DNA of 64,000 bases from Paeniglutamicibacter cryotolerans (GCF_014190875.1 NZ_JACHVS010000002.1:496001-560000); one strand, 5' to 3'; counted from the stretch's first letter, positions 17,862 to 27,104 are shown. The notes: generated by a model not told the origin, from the letters alone. Numbers and translations are program-made.

Positions 17862-18668
17862 GTGGCCGATCTGAACGGGGTCGTCGGCACCATCTCCAGC
17901 CCCATCGTCAAGACCGGCGGCTCCTTCGCCATCAAGCCGGTGAAGTCCGTCATTCCGATTGGCTCGGGCCGGTGGATTGCCTCGGCGGTGACGGTGAAGG
18001 GCGGTACGAAGGTGATCGGCAAGGCAAACTCCGCCAAAGTCCCGGTGAAGGCCCGCTCGTACACGTTGACCATGATGCATCAGGTCAAAATCAGCTGGGA
18101 GGGGTGCGCCGGAGTCATCAAGGATATGCCGAAGCTCACCGTGCGTACGGCTGTGGTGCTCAAGGCCCCAGGGGCGAAGCTCGGGATGGTCACGCCCGGT
18201 GTTTTGTTGGCCAAGGGAACCTACACGGTGGCCACCAAGGCAAAGGACGGCTTCACATACACCAATAAGGAAGTGGCCTACGGGTACAGGGATCCGGTCA
18301 TGAACGCATCCTGCGTCGTGACCGATCTCGGCAAGTTGCTTCAGCTCAGTGACGGCCCGGGCACGTTGCGGGGTGAGGCCCGGTATATCGCCGGGGACTG
18401 CACCGGGAACCTCGACGGCAAGACCATCGTCGAGGGGCTGCTGCACGCGAAAAGCCGATTGGACGAATCCAGGGGCTTCATCGGGGCCTTCATCCGGTAC
18501 CTGGATCTGGGTGGGCGGAATTCGTTCAGCGACCTGAAGGGCACCGCCACCGTGAAGAAGGGGCAGAAGTTCACCTGCATGCTCGTTGCGGACAAGATCC
18601 AGTACAAGAGCGCCGCCGTCATGGGCAGTGGAACGACGCCAACGGCCCATGCGGTGCGGATCAAGTAG
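17862..18668 (+). CDS. Unrecognised protein, probably 5'-truncated
   Basis: A 268-residue ORF starting at GTG with no ribosome binding site; the frame is open further upstream across the UbiB remnant. Composition is Val/Lys/Gly/Thr-rich with beta-strand-like alternation (KGTYTVATKAKDGFTYTNKEVAYGY), three Cys residues and no membrane segment, resembling an extracellular or surface protein whose signal peptide was lost. No family is recognised. The abrupt boundary with the UbiB remnant suggests that it was joined here by rearrangement. Whether it is expressed is unknown. Confidence 0.5.
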   Translation: MADLNGVVGTISSPIVKTGGSFAIKPVKSVIPIGSGRWIASAVTVKGGTKVIGKANSAKVPVKARSYTLTMMHQVKISWEGCAGVIKDMPKLTVRTAVVLKAPGAKLGMVTPGVLLAKGTYTVATKAKDGFTYTNKEVAYGYRDPVMNASCVVTDLGKLLQLSDGPGTLRGEARYIAGDCTGNLDGKTIVEGLLHAKSRLDESRGFIGAFIRYLDLGGRNSFSDLKGTATVKKGQKFTCMLVADKIQYKSAAVMGSGTTPTAHAVRIK

Positions 18669-18817
18669 AACCTGTGGTGGCCGCGTGATGCGGTGACCGA
18701 CGGTAACAGGCCTGGCGCAGCCTTCCAGCGCGATGGACCCGGCCCCTGGTCGTTGGCGCTACCGCCTCACGTCAGGGCCCCGGCATAGGACGGCACGGCA
18801 GGAAGCGAGCCTCGAAG

Positions 18818-19579
18818 CTATCCGGTCACCGCCCTGATGGCATCGGCGATCGTCGCGGCGTCCCGACGGAGCATCCACAAGTGGTTCGAGGGGACCGTCG
18901 TGTAGAGGTGCACGCGCGGGTTCTGCGCCACCGCCGGGTCGGCGGCGGCGCGCATGGCGCTCATTTCACTGGCCGGGGATCCGAAGTGCGGACCGGATCC
19001 GAGAACGAGCAGCGTCGGGCAGTCAAGCGCCCTGTAGTCGGGCAACAGTCCGGCATCGACCCGATCCAGTTCCAATACCACCTCGGCAGCCTGACGGTGG
19101 TTCATCCGGCTCGCCAGGCGCATGATGCCCAGTACCCGCAGGGGTAGCCCCAGCATCCTGTATTGCCGGTGGATCCGACCCGGCGCCTTCCCCCGGAAGA
19201 TCCTTACGGGCAAGGCGCCGTCGATCAGCACCAGCCCGGCGACCCGGCCCGGGTGGGTGGCTGCATGGCGGACGGCCAGAGTTGCACCGTGGGACCAGCC
19301 GACCAGGACCGGGTTGCGCAGCCCGGTAGCCTCTATGACCCGTTCGACGTCCTGGAGCGCCCCGGAAAACGAATAGTCGGCGGAATCGGCCGAGCGGCCC
19401 CTGCCGCGCGCGTCGAATCTCACCGTGTGGGCATCGGGGGGCAGCTGCCGGACCACCTTCTTCCAATCGCGTCCGGTGGTGAACGCACCATTCAAGAACA
19501 GGATTTCGGGTCCTGGTCCGGCGTTGATGGTGCAGTGCAGCCGGATCCCGTCGGTGCGAATGTCCCGCTGAGCGCTCAT
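18818..19579 (-). CDS. Alpha/beta hydrolase
   Basis: A 253-residue single-domain alpha/beta hydrolase. The oxyanion strand region LFLNGAFTTGRDW, the nucleophile elbow GWSHGAT with S96, and the late histidine in PSNHLWMLRRD (about residue 233) make an apparently complete triad, with an acidic residue near LGSGPHFGSP or the strand before it. There is no signal peptide, so it is cytoplasmic. Substrate is unknown. It stands alone between decayed regions; the ribosome binding site is weak (GGGATGCTCC). Confidence 0.85.
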   Translation of the reverse strand: MSAQRDIRTDGIRLHCTINAGPGPEILFLNGAFTTGRDWKKVVRQLPPDAHTVRFDARGRGRSADSADYSFSGALQDVERVIEATGLRNPVLVGWSHGATLAVRHAATHPGRVAGLVLIDGALPVRIFRGKAPGRIHRQYRMLGLPLRVLGIMRLASRMNHRQAAEVVLELDRVDAGLLPDYRALDCPTLLVLGSGPHFGSPASEMSAMRAAADPAVAQNPRVHLYTTVPSNHLWMLRRDAATIADAIRAVTG

Positions 19580-19689
19580 GGAGCATCCCGCTTCAGGGGC
19601 GGGGCTACCCGGTCATGGCGTGAAATCATGGGTTTCCACTCATGGGCTGATAGTAGGCGATCGGATGGGGTCAGACAATGTCGGCTGCG

Positions 19690-20415
19690 TGTGCGTCTCC
19701 TCATCGCCGGTAGCCGGTTTTTGGGATGATTGACGGGTGAAATCCCGTTGTACGGTTTTCTCTGATGATCAGTGGAAACTGATTGCCCCGATGATGCCCG
19801 ATTCCACGGTGAACCGTGCCAACCAGCACGGCACCAACCCCCCCACCCTGCGACACAGTGGATACTATCGGCTGACACGAACCTGCTCGAAGAGCCAGCT
19901 GGCCATCCGATGGCGCGTTCCCGCGGCGGGCTGACCACCAAGATCCACGCCGTGGTTGACGGATACCGCAGGCCGCTGGCGCTCATGCCCGGTCCCTGGC
20001 GGGGCGGGGATTCATCGAATTTGAGACCCTCAGGCAGGCGCTGAAGGTCGAGCAAACTGGACCCGGTGTGGACAGAGGGTGAGCGGACCGGGCGATGGTG
20101 GACAAGGCGTATTCCGCACGGGTCATCCGGTAATACCTGCGGGACCATATCACCCAGTGCGTGATTCCCGCGAAGGAAGACCAGAGGGCTCACCGCGAGC
20201 GCAAGCGCAAGGGTCCGTCGGTGGGCGGCCGGTGACCTATGACAGGGAAGCGTTCACGCCCCGTAATCTCGTGAAATGCAGCTTCAACACCTTGCAACAG
20301 TAGCGGACGCTGGCCACTCGGTGCACCTTTGCTTGCCCTGACCTGCGGCTCGGCGGTGGTGTTGCAAGCTGCAGTCATCTGGAGCTCGGCGATCACGGCA
20401 TGTGCGGACGCGCCA
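19690..20415 (+). mobile_element. Degenerate IS5-family element
   Basis: Collinear with the full element at 61337-62288 but in the opposite orientation and much mutated. Recognisable parts are the start KSRCTVFSDDQWKLIAPMMP, the HQHGTN segment, RSRGGLTTKIHAVVDGYRRPL, VDKAYSARVI, GGRPVTYDREAF and CSFNTL, with stops and frameshifts. About 237 bp is missing between two copies of a 7-bp sequence (TCCACGG in transposase sense). The terminal inverted repeats are not recognisable, so it is immobile. Confidence 0.8.
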
Positions 20416-20501
20416 TAGTGCCGCCGGACGCGGGGAAGCGGAGGGCGCGTCCGGGGGTATTTTGTAGCCGCGGGACGCGATGAGGTAATGTTCACCAGCG
20501 A

Positions 20502-20531
20502 AATGGGATCGATTCCAGAATCGATCCCATT
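20502..20531. promoter_or_regulatory. 30-bp dyad, candidate operator of the sulfatase operon
   Basis: Two perfect 14-nt arms (20502-20515 and 20518-20531) with a 2-nt centre lie 70 bp upstream of the MFS start. Each arm contains GGGATCGATTC, itself near-symmetric about a central CG, which resembles LacI-family half-operators. The operon's last gene encodes a LacI-type regulator, so autogenous control is plausible. It could also form an RNA hairpin if transcribed. Confidence 0.55.
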
Positions 20532-20601
20532 ATGTGAAACACCCTGCATGCCGGCACTGAAGCCAGGACAATGCGTTCAGACACACTCAATGAGGAGAGC
20601 C

Positions 20602-21957
20602 ATGGACATCCCCAGCAACCACCAACAGACACCCGGGGTGTCATTGCGGGAGCAGCACCGATCGTCCATCCGGGCGGTGTCGGCCAGCACCATCGGTTCG
20701 GTGCTTGAGTACTACGACTTCTTCGTCTTTGGCACGCTCTCGGCGCTGGTCTTCAGCCATGTGTTCTTCCCCCAGGGGAGCCCAGGAGTGGGCGCCATGC
20801 TGGCTATGGCGACGTTCGCCGTGGGCTTCGTTGCGCGCCCGCTGGGCGGGATCATCCTCGGACACTTCGGCGACAAGATCGGGCGCAAACGCGTCCTGCT
20901 GTTCACCTTCATGCTTACCGGGATCGTCACGGTTCTGATCGGCTTCCTGCCGACGTACGCCCAGGTCGGCATGGCGGCTCCCGCCTTGCTCGTGCTGCTG
21001 CGCGTCCTGCAGGGCGTGGGCATCGGTGGCGAATGGGGCGGTGCCGCATTGCTGGCCGTCGAACACGCGCCGGCCAACCGGCGTGGACTCTATGGGTCGA
21101 TCGTCCAGGCGGGCGCCCCCGTGGGCGTACTGCTTGCCTCCGGCGTCGTCGCACTGCTGACCGCGACCATCGGGTTGGATGCCATCATCGCCGGGGGCTG
21201 GCGCATCCCCTTCCTCGGCTCCGCCGTCCTGCTCATCGTGGGCCTCTTCCTGCGCTTCAAGGTCGATGAGACCCCCGAATTCAATGCCGTCAAGGACAAG
21301 AAGCAGGAGGCCAAGCTCCCCGTCATCGAGGCGCTGCGGCGCTACCCGAAGGAAATCGTCTCGGCCATCTTCATCCACATGTCCGACACCACGCTGGGAC
21401 TGGTCCAGGGTGTTTTCGTGCTCGGGTACGCCTCCGGCGTGCTGGGCATGGACCCGACCCTGGTATTGCTGGCGAACATGTTCTCCTCCGTCTGCAACCT
21501 CATCATCACTCCCATCGCCGGGCACCTGGGCGACCGCCTGGGCCAAAAGCGCATCCTCACCGTGGGCCTGGTGCTCATGGGACTCTGGGCCTTCCCGATG
21601 TTCTGGCTGATCGGCACGGCCACCGTCTGGGGCCTGTTCACCGCCACGGGCGTCTGCGGCATGCTTGTCGGCCTGCTGTTCAGCCAGCAGGCCACGCTGT
21701 TCGCCGACATGTTCCACCCTTCGGTGCGCTACTCGGGGATGTCCATGGGGTTCCAAGTCGGCACCGTGATCGGCGGCGGCTTCGGCCCGCTGATTGCCCA
21801 GGGGCTGACCACGGCCACCGGGGGCGCCACCTGGTCGGTCTCCACCTACATCCTCTTCGTTGCGATGCTCGCCCTGGTCGCCACGCTTCTGGTCAAACCG
21901 CGTTTCGGATCCCATGCGCACGGCCTCTCCGTCCCGGTACCGGCCCGAACCCGCTGA
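20602..21957 (+). CDS. MFS transporter, metabolite:H+ symporter type
   Basis: A 451-residue major-facilitator protein with about 12 membrane segments, of the MHS (metabolite:proton symporter) subfamily. Evidence is the N-terminal ASTIGSVLEYYDFFVFGTLSA block, the GHFGDKIGRKRVL loop-2-3 motif, RVLQGVGIGGEWGGA, and a second GHLGDRLGQKR in the C-terminal half. Relatives carry organic acids, betaines or sugars acids by proton symport. The ATG at 20602 follows TGAGGAG. It is the first gene of an operon with a sulfatase, nucleoside hydrolase, ribokinase and LacI regulator (gaps of 20, 12, 2 bp and an overlap), so it probably imports the compound they degrade. Confidence 0.9.
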   Translation: MDIPSNHQQTPGVSLREQHRSSIRAVSASTIGSVLEYYDFFVFGTLSALVFSHVFFPQGSPGVGAMLAMATFAVGFVARPLGGIILGHFGDKIGRKRVLLFTFMLTGIVTVLIGFLPTYAQVGMAAPALLVLLRVLQGVGIGGEWGGAALLAVEHAPANRRGLYGSIVQAGAPVGVLLASGVVALLTATIGLDAIIAGGWRIPFLGSAVLLIVGLFLRFKVDETPEFNAVKDKKQEAKLPVIEALRRYPKEIVSAIFIHMSDTTLGLVQGVFVLGYASGVLGMDPTLVLLANMFSSVCNLIITPIAGHLGDRLGQKRILTVGLVLMGLWAFPMFWLIGTATVWGLFTATGVCGMLVGLLFSQQATLFADMFHPSVRYSGMSMGFQVGTVIGGGFGPLIAQGLTTATGGATWSVSTYILFVAMLALVATLLVKPRFGSHAHGLSVPVPARTR

Positions 21958-21977
21958 TTAGAGCACAAGGACACACC

Positions 21978-24194
21978 ATGAATAACCCCCATACCTCCTT
22001 TCCCGGCGTCATCGGCACCACCGCCGCAGAATCCACCCCCTGGTGGGAGACGCCTCCCGCCGCCGGCTGCCCGCGGCCGAACGTGGTCATGGTGATCCTC
22101 GATGACACCGGATGGTCCGATTTCGGCTGCTTCGGATCCGAGATCTCCACCCCCGTAATCGACTCGCTGGCCGCTGAGGGCGTGCGCTATTCCAACTTCC
22201 ACGTCACGCCCCTGTGCTCTCCGACCCGGGCCTCTTTGCTGACCGGACGCAACCACCACTCGGTGGGCATGCGCTTCCTAGCCGATACGGATACCGGTTT
22301 CCCGAACTCCCGCGGAGCCATCCGCGCCGACGTGCCGATGCTGCCCGGGATCCTGCGCTCGGAGGGTTATGGAACCTACCTGGTCGGCAAATGGCACTTG
22401 GCCCCGCTCCACGAGGTCACCCCGGCGGGCCCGTTCCGGAACTGGCCGCTGGCCCGCGGGTTCGACCGCTACTACGGCTTCATGGACGGCTGTACCGACC
22501 AGTACGAACCCGAACTCTACGAGGACAACCACCAGGTCCCGATCCCGGATACCCCCGGCTACCACCTCAGCGAGGACCTGGTGGACAAGGCCGGCGCCTA
22601 CCTGCGCGACCATGTGGCCTTCCGTTCCGGCGATCCGTTCTACCTGCAGCTGGCCATGGGTGCCACGCACGCGCCGTTCCAGGCCCCGAGGGAGTTCATT
22701 GACAAATACCTCGACACCTTCACCAAGGGCTGGGATGCCACGCGGCGCGAGCGCCTTGAGCGCCAGATCGAACTCGGCGTCTCGCCGGTAGGCACCGTGC
22801 TGACCGAACGGGTGGAGGGCGTTGCCGCCTGGGATGAGCTGGACGATGACCAGCGGACCGTCTTCAGCGCGCTGCAGGCCGCCTTTGCCGGCTTCCTGGA
22901 GCACACCGACACGCAGTTGGGCCGCCTGCTGGGGACCCTGCGCGAGCTGGGCGCATACGAGAACACCATCGTCATGGTGATGTCCGACAACGGGGCGAGC
23001 CCCGAGGGCGGTCCCGGCGGCGACGTCGACACCAACGCCCCCTACTCGGGGGTGCGGCGCACGGCTGCCGAGCTGATCCCGCTGCTGGGAGACTTGGGAA
23101 CCCTCACCGGCGGTGCGCACTACCCGACCGGCTGGGCCATGGCCGGGAACACGCCGTTCCGCCGTTACAAGCAGTTCGTGGACCTGGGCGGGGTGCGCTC
23201 GCCGCTGGTCGTGTCCTGGCCGGCCGGCAACGTGGCGGCCGGTTCGGTGAGCCGGGACTTCATCCACGCCATCGACGTCGCCCCCACGCTGCTGGAGCTG
23301 GCCGGAATCACGGCACCGGAGCCCATGGACGGGGCAAGCGCCGCCGGGACGCTGCATGCCGAGGGCACCGGGCGGCCCACGCAGTACTGGGAAATGATGG
23401 GGCATCGGGCCCTGTGGCACGAGGGCTGGCGCGCCGTCACCCGCCACCTGCCCGGGGAACCCTACGCATCGGACGAATGGCGCCTCTACGACACGGCTGC
23501 TGACTTCGCCGAGGCAACCGACCTGTCGGCCGAACACCCCGAACGCCTCGCGGCGATGCGGGACCTGTGGTGGGAAGCGGCGCGGGAAAACGCTATCTTC
23601 CCACTCGATGACCGTCCGCTGCACGAGGCCATCGGCGTCCGTGGCCCGGTCGGGCTCTATGCCGACAGGCAAATAGTGCTGCGCCCGGGTCAGGGGCACG
23701 TACCGCTCTCCAGCTCCGTGACCGGCTCGAACCGCGACATCGACCTCACGGCCCACCTGGGCGCGGATTCCTCCCGGGTCACCGGCGTGCTGTTGCACTC
23801 GGGCAACGCGCAGGGCGGCTATCTGCTGCGGCTGGAGGCCGGGCACCTGGTCTTCGAGCACTCGATGCTCCGGGATCACCTGGTGCTCGTGGCGCCCTCC
23901 CCGCTGGAGGCCACGGCACGCCGTGCCGGGTTCCGGCTGCGCGCGCACCCGGATGGTAGCGGGGAGGTGGAGCTCGTCGACGGCGTCTTGGTGGTGGCCT
24001 CGGCGCGGCTGGCCCGCACCTCGGCGCACCTCTCGTTCTGGGGCCTGGATGTGGCGCACGTCCCGGTGAGCACGTTCAGTGCCGCCGAACTGGGTAATCT
24101 AGAGGCTGGCCTGCTGGAGAAGATCGTCATAGATGTCCATCCGGCGGCCGACGACAACCGGGAATACGCCGACGCGATCCTGGCAAGCGAGTAG
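21978..24194 (+). CDS. Arylsulfatase-type (formylglycine) sulfatase
   Basis: A 738-residue type I sulfatase. The formylglycine motif CSPTRASLLTG starts at C80; metal ligands are expected at D42-D43 (LDDTG) and in the SDNGAS motif, and VGKWHL carries the conserved Lys and His. It hydrolyses a sulfate ester; a maturation enzyme (FGE) must act on C80 but is not encoded nearby. No signal peptide is seen, so the enzyme is probably cytoplasmic and acts after uptake. A C-terminal part beyond about residue 560 looks like a beta-sandwich extension, as in large arylsulfatases of actinobacteria and pseudomonads. It sits 20 bp after the transporter. Substrate is unknown. Confidence 0.92.
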   Translation: MNNPHTSFPGVIGTTAAESTPWWETPPAAGCPRPNVVMVILDDTGWSDFGCFGSEISTPVIDSLAAEGVRYSNFHVTPLCSPTRASLLTGRNHHSVGMRFLADTDTGFPNSRGAIRADVPMLPGILRSEGYGTYLVGKWHLAPLHEVTPAGPFRNWPLARGFDRYYGFMDGCTDQYEPELYEDNHQVPIPDTPGYHLSEDLVDKAGAYLRDHVAFRSGDPFYLQLAMGATHAPFQAPREFIDKYLDTFTKGWDATRRERLERQIELGVSPVGTVLTERVEGVAAWDELDDDQRTVFSALQAAFAGFLEHTDTQLGRLLGTLRELGAYENTIVMVMSDNGASPEGGPGGDVDTNAPYSGVRRTAAELIPLLGDLGTLTGGAHYPTGWAMAGNTPFRRYKQFVDLGGVRSPLVVSWPAGNVAAGSVSRDFIHAIDVAPTLLELAGITAPEPMDGASAAGTLHAEGTGRPTQYWEMMGHRALWHEGWRAVTRHLPGEPYASDEWRLYDTAADFAEATDLSAEHPERLAAMRDLWWEAARENAIFPLDDRPLHEAIGVRGPVGLYADRQIVLRPGQGHVPLSSSVTGSNRDIDLTAHLGADSSRVTGVLLHSGNAQGGYLLRLEAGHLVFEHSMLRDHLVLVAPSPLEATARRAGFRLRAHPDGSGEVELVDGVLVVASARLARTSAHLSFWGLDVAHVPVSTFSAAELGNLEAGLLEKIVIDVHPAADDNREYADAILASE

Positions 24195-24206
24195 GGAGAG
24201 GCCCAG

Positions 24207-25199
24207 ATGAAATCCGTTATTCTTGACGTCGATACAGGTACCGACGATGCCATGGCGCTGATGTTGGCCGTGGCCCACCCGGCCCTGGACGTGCGGGCCG
24301 TGACCTGCGTAGGCGGCAACGTGTCGCTGGAGCAGGTGGTAGCCAACACCCTTGGCATCCTCGAGCTCATGGGCGCCGGGCACATTCCGGTCGCCGCCGG
24401 GTTGGCCGAGCCGCTGATCGAACCGGCACAGGATGCCAGCTATGTCCACGGCTCCAACGGGGTGGCGGACATCGAACTGCCCACCCCGACCCGCTCCGTC
24501 GAGGACGTCCATGCCGTGGAGCTGCTGCGCCGCACCCTGGCTGAGTCGACCGAGCCCATCACCATCATTGCGCTGGCTCCGCTGGGAAACATCGCACTGC
24601 TGCTGCGGTTGTACCCCGAGGTCCACGCGAAGATCGAACGCATCGTGTTCATGGGCGGCGCCGTGGGTGCCGGAAATGCCACGGCAAGCGCCGAGTTCAA
24701 TATCTGGCACGACCCCGAAGCGGCCGAAATGGTGCTTCGCTCCGGGGTCCCGACCACGATGTACGGGCTCGAGGCCTTTTACCAGGTCACCATCGATGCC
24801 GAAACCATCGGCGAGCTGGCGTCCTCCACCCAGCCGGTGCAGGCCGTGCTGGGCGGGCTGCTGTCCCACCTGGCCTCGATCAGTGTCGACGAGTCGCGGA
24901 TCGTGGGAGCGGGCTGGGCAGCGATCGGGGACGCCGGCACCGTGTGCGCCGTCATCGATCCCGACGGGCTGGTCCTGAGAACCGCACCGGTCGAGGTGTC
25001 CCTGGCCCCAGGGCCGACCCGCGGGCAGACGGTGGTCGACCTGCGCACCGGACTGGGTGCCGGTGGCGCCGAAACTCACGAACAGGAGAGCCACATCAAG
25101 GTGGTGCTGGACGTCGACGGGCCGCGCTACGCCCGGCTCTTCCTGGAGGCGATCGATGCCGTGTCCAGTGCCGCCCCGGCCACGAGCCCGGGGGAATGA
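24207..25199 (+). CDS. Nucleoside hydrolase (IUNH family)
   Basis: A 330-residue inosine-uridine-preferring nucleoside hydrolase. The calcium-binding, ribose-recognising motif DVDTGTDDA (residues 7-15), the VTCVGGNV strand and the FMGGA block followed by EFNIWHDPEAAEMV are intact. It cleaves the N-glycosidic bond of ribonucleosides to base and ribose in the cytoplasm. It begins 12 bp after the sulfatase and ends just before the ribokinase start, so ribose released here can be phosphorylated by the next product. Base specificity cannot be read from sequence. Confidence 0.93.
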   Translation: MKSVILDVDTGTDDAMALMLAVAHPALDVRAVTCVGGNVSLEQVVANTLGILELMGAGHIPVAAGLAEPLIEPAQDASYVHGSNGVADIELPTPTRSVEDVHAVELLRRTLAESTEPITIIALAPLGNIALLLRLYPEVHAKIERIVFMGGAVGAGNATASAEFNIWHDPEAAEMVLRSGVPTTMYGLEAFYQVTIDAETIGELASSTQPVQAVLGGLLSHLASISVDESRIVGAGWAAIGDAGTVCAVIDPDGLVLRTAPVEVSLAPGPTRGQTVVDLRTGLGAGGAETHEQESHIKVVLDVDGPRYARLFLEAIDAVSSAAPATSPGE

Positions 25200-25201
25200 G
25201 C

Positions 25202-26035
25202 ATGGACGCAGCGGCGCCGACCGGAGGACGGGTTTTCGTCGTCGGCTCCATCAACGTCGATACGGTCATCCGGGTCAAGACCCATCCGCGCCCGGGTGAA
25301 ACGGTCCATGCCAGCGGTCAGGTCACCGCGCCCGGGGGCAAGGGCGGGAACCAGGCCGCGGCCGCGGCCCGCGCTGGTGCGAGCACCTTGATGGTCGGCC
25401 GCGTCGGCTCCGATGTCCCGGGCGGCACCTACGTGGAGCACCTGAGCGCGCTCGGCGTGGACTGCTCGCTGGTTCAGGTGGCCGAGACGGCCACCGGCCA
25501 GGCCACTGTCATGGTCGACGACGCGGGGGAGAACTCGATCATCGTGCTCGAGGGCGCGAACGGAAGCGTCACGCTGGCCGACATCGCCGCCATGGCTCCG
25601 CTGCTGCGGGCCGGCGACGTGCTCTCCACCCAATACGAGCTGCAGGCCCCCATCGTGGAGGCCGCACTGGTGGCCGCCCGGGCCGCCGGGGCCTACTCGA
25701 TCCTGAATCCCTCCCCGTGGCAGGACCGGCCTGAACTCATAGCGCTCGCCGACCTGGTGGTCGTCAACGAGCTCGAGGCCGAGCAGCTGGTCCTCGACGG
25801 GGAGGGCGTGTGCCTGACTTTGGGAGCAGGCGGGGCCCGCTGGGGCGCCGTCGGGGTCCCGGCCCCGCGGATCACCCCGGTGGACACCACGGGGGCCGGC
25901 GACGCGTTCACCGGCACGCTGGCCGCCGGGATTGCCGCCGGAACCGATCGACGGCAGTTGCTCGCCGATGCTGTTGCTGCGGCCTCCGATGCGTGCCTGC
26001 GCCCCAATGCGCAGGACTGGGCACGGCGGCCTTGA
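25202..26035 (+). CDS. Ribokinase-like PfkB carbohydrate kinase
   Basis: A 277-residue PfkB-family sugar kinase, closest in motifs to ribokinase. It has FVVGSINVDTVIRV at the N-terminus, the APGGKGGNQAAAAARAGA signature and the DTTGAGDAFTGTLAAG ATP/anion-hole motif with the catalytic Asp. It would phosphorylate ribose or a related pentose at O5. It is slightly shorter than typical ribokinase (about 300). The start at 25202 has GGGGGA upstream; an ATG at 25196 overlaps the previous stop and is an alternative. Context argues for ribose released by the nucleoside hydrolase. Confidence 0.9.
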   Translation: MDAAAPTGGRVFVVGSINVDTVIRVKTHPRPGETVHASGQVTAPGGKGGNQAAAAARAGASTLMVGRVGSDVPGGTYVEHLSALGVDCSLVQVAETATGQATVMVDDAGENSIIVLEGANGSVTLADIAAMAPLLRAGDVLSTQYELQAPIVEAALVAARAAGAYSILNPSPWQDRPELIALADLVVVNELEAEQLVLDGEGVCLTLGAGGARWGAVGVPAPRITPVDTTGAGDAFTGTLAAGIAAGTDRRQLLADAVAAASDACLRPNAQDWARRP

Positions 26036-27075
26036 GGCTCGACACCCGCCGGGACCAGCAGGTAACTGCCACGATCCTGGATGTCGCGGCGCTCGCCGGC
26101 GTATCGCGCACCACCGTGTCCCGGGTCATGAATGAACCCGAGCGCGTCACGGTCCGGACCCTGGAACGGGTCCGGGCCGCCGCCGCATCCCTGAATTACC
26201 ACCCCAGCGCCGCAGCGCGCACCCTGCGCAGCGGACGCACCGGCACTATTGCCCTGGTCGTCGGCGACATCTCCCAGCCCTTCCACGGCGCACTGGCTCA
26301 GGCCGTGGCGGGGGAGGCCGACCGCAGGAACATGAGCGTCGTCTTCCACGACCTGGCCCACCGCGAGGAGCGGCTGGTGGCGGTGTTGGACAAACTCGCG
26401 ACGCAGGGCATCGATGCGGTGGTGATCTGCACGGCCGATGCGCTGGATTCGGACCGGTCAACCGAGGCCATGGCCATCCTGACCGCCCAGGGCATCCCCG
26501 CCATCAATTCCCTGGGCGGTGCGGCCGTACCGGGCATGCTCACCCTGGGCCTGGACCATGCTGATTCGTCCCATGCCGCCACCGTGGCGCTGTCACGGGC
26601 CGGCGCGCGGTCCATCGGGCTGTTGCTCGGCAACCCCGATGATTCCTACTCGCGGCAGCTCGGTGCCGGCTACCGGGCCGCCCTGGCCGAGGTAGGCCTC
26701 GCTGCGGCGGACCGCGAGCTGGTGCTCACCGGCGGCTACTCGTTCGAGCGGGCCCGTGCCGCAGTCGCTGGGTTATTGGATGCTGGAACCCCGCTCGATG
26801 CGCTGGTCGTGGCCAACACCCCGATGGCTTTGGGGGCCCTGCGCGCCGCGGGGGACGGGGGGCTGTCGATTCCACGGGACCTGATGCTGATCTGCTGCGA
26901 GGACGTGGAACTCGCCGGCCAGGTGAGCCCCGGCATCGCCACGCTCGCCGTCGAGGTGGCAACCAGCGGGCGGGAAATTATGGTGCTATTGGACCAGGCC
27001 CTGCAGGGACTGGTCCCGGTGCCGGACAAGCTCCTGCCGGTCCTGCGCCACAGGGAATCTTTTCTCTCGCGTTGA
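26032..27075 (+). CDS. LacI-family transcriptional regulator
   Basis: A 347-residue LacI/GalR repressor. The helix-turn-helix and hinge are at residues 14-65 (TILDVAALAGVSRTTVSRVMNE, then NYHPSAAARTLRSGRT), followed by a periplasmic-binding-protein-like sensor domain. The start is inferred as TTG at 26032, overlapping the ribokinase stop (TTGA), which suggests translational coupling; no ATG or GTG start would keep the whole helix-turn-helix with a better ribosome binding site. It ends the operon and is the natural candidate to bind the 20502-20531 dyad with a nucleoside or sugar as inducer. Confidence 0.88.
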   Translation: MRLDTRRDQQVTATILDVAALAGVSRTTVSRVMNEPERVTVRTLERVRAAAASLNYHPSAAARTLRSGRTGTIALVVGDISQPFHGALAQAVAGEADRRNMSVVFHDLAHREERLVAVLDKLATQGIDAVVICTADALDSDRSTEAMAILTAQGIPAINSLGGAAVPGMLTLGLDHADSSHAATVALSRAGARSIGLLLGNPDDSYSRQLGAGYRAALAEVGLAAADRELVLTGGYSFERARAAVAGLLDAGTPLDALVVANTPMALGALRAAGDGGLSIPRDLMLICCEDVELAGQVSPGIATLAVEVATSGREIMVLLDQALQGLVPVPDKLLPVLRHRESFLSR

Positions 27076-27104
27076 TGCGAGACGGGGAGGCGGTGATGCG
27101 CAGC

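Noticed and set aside
22278..24059. 593-codon minus-strand frame opposite the sulfatase
   Set aside because: Shadow of a long GC-rich gene; the sulfatase frame has clear catalytic motifs.
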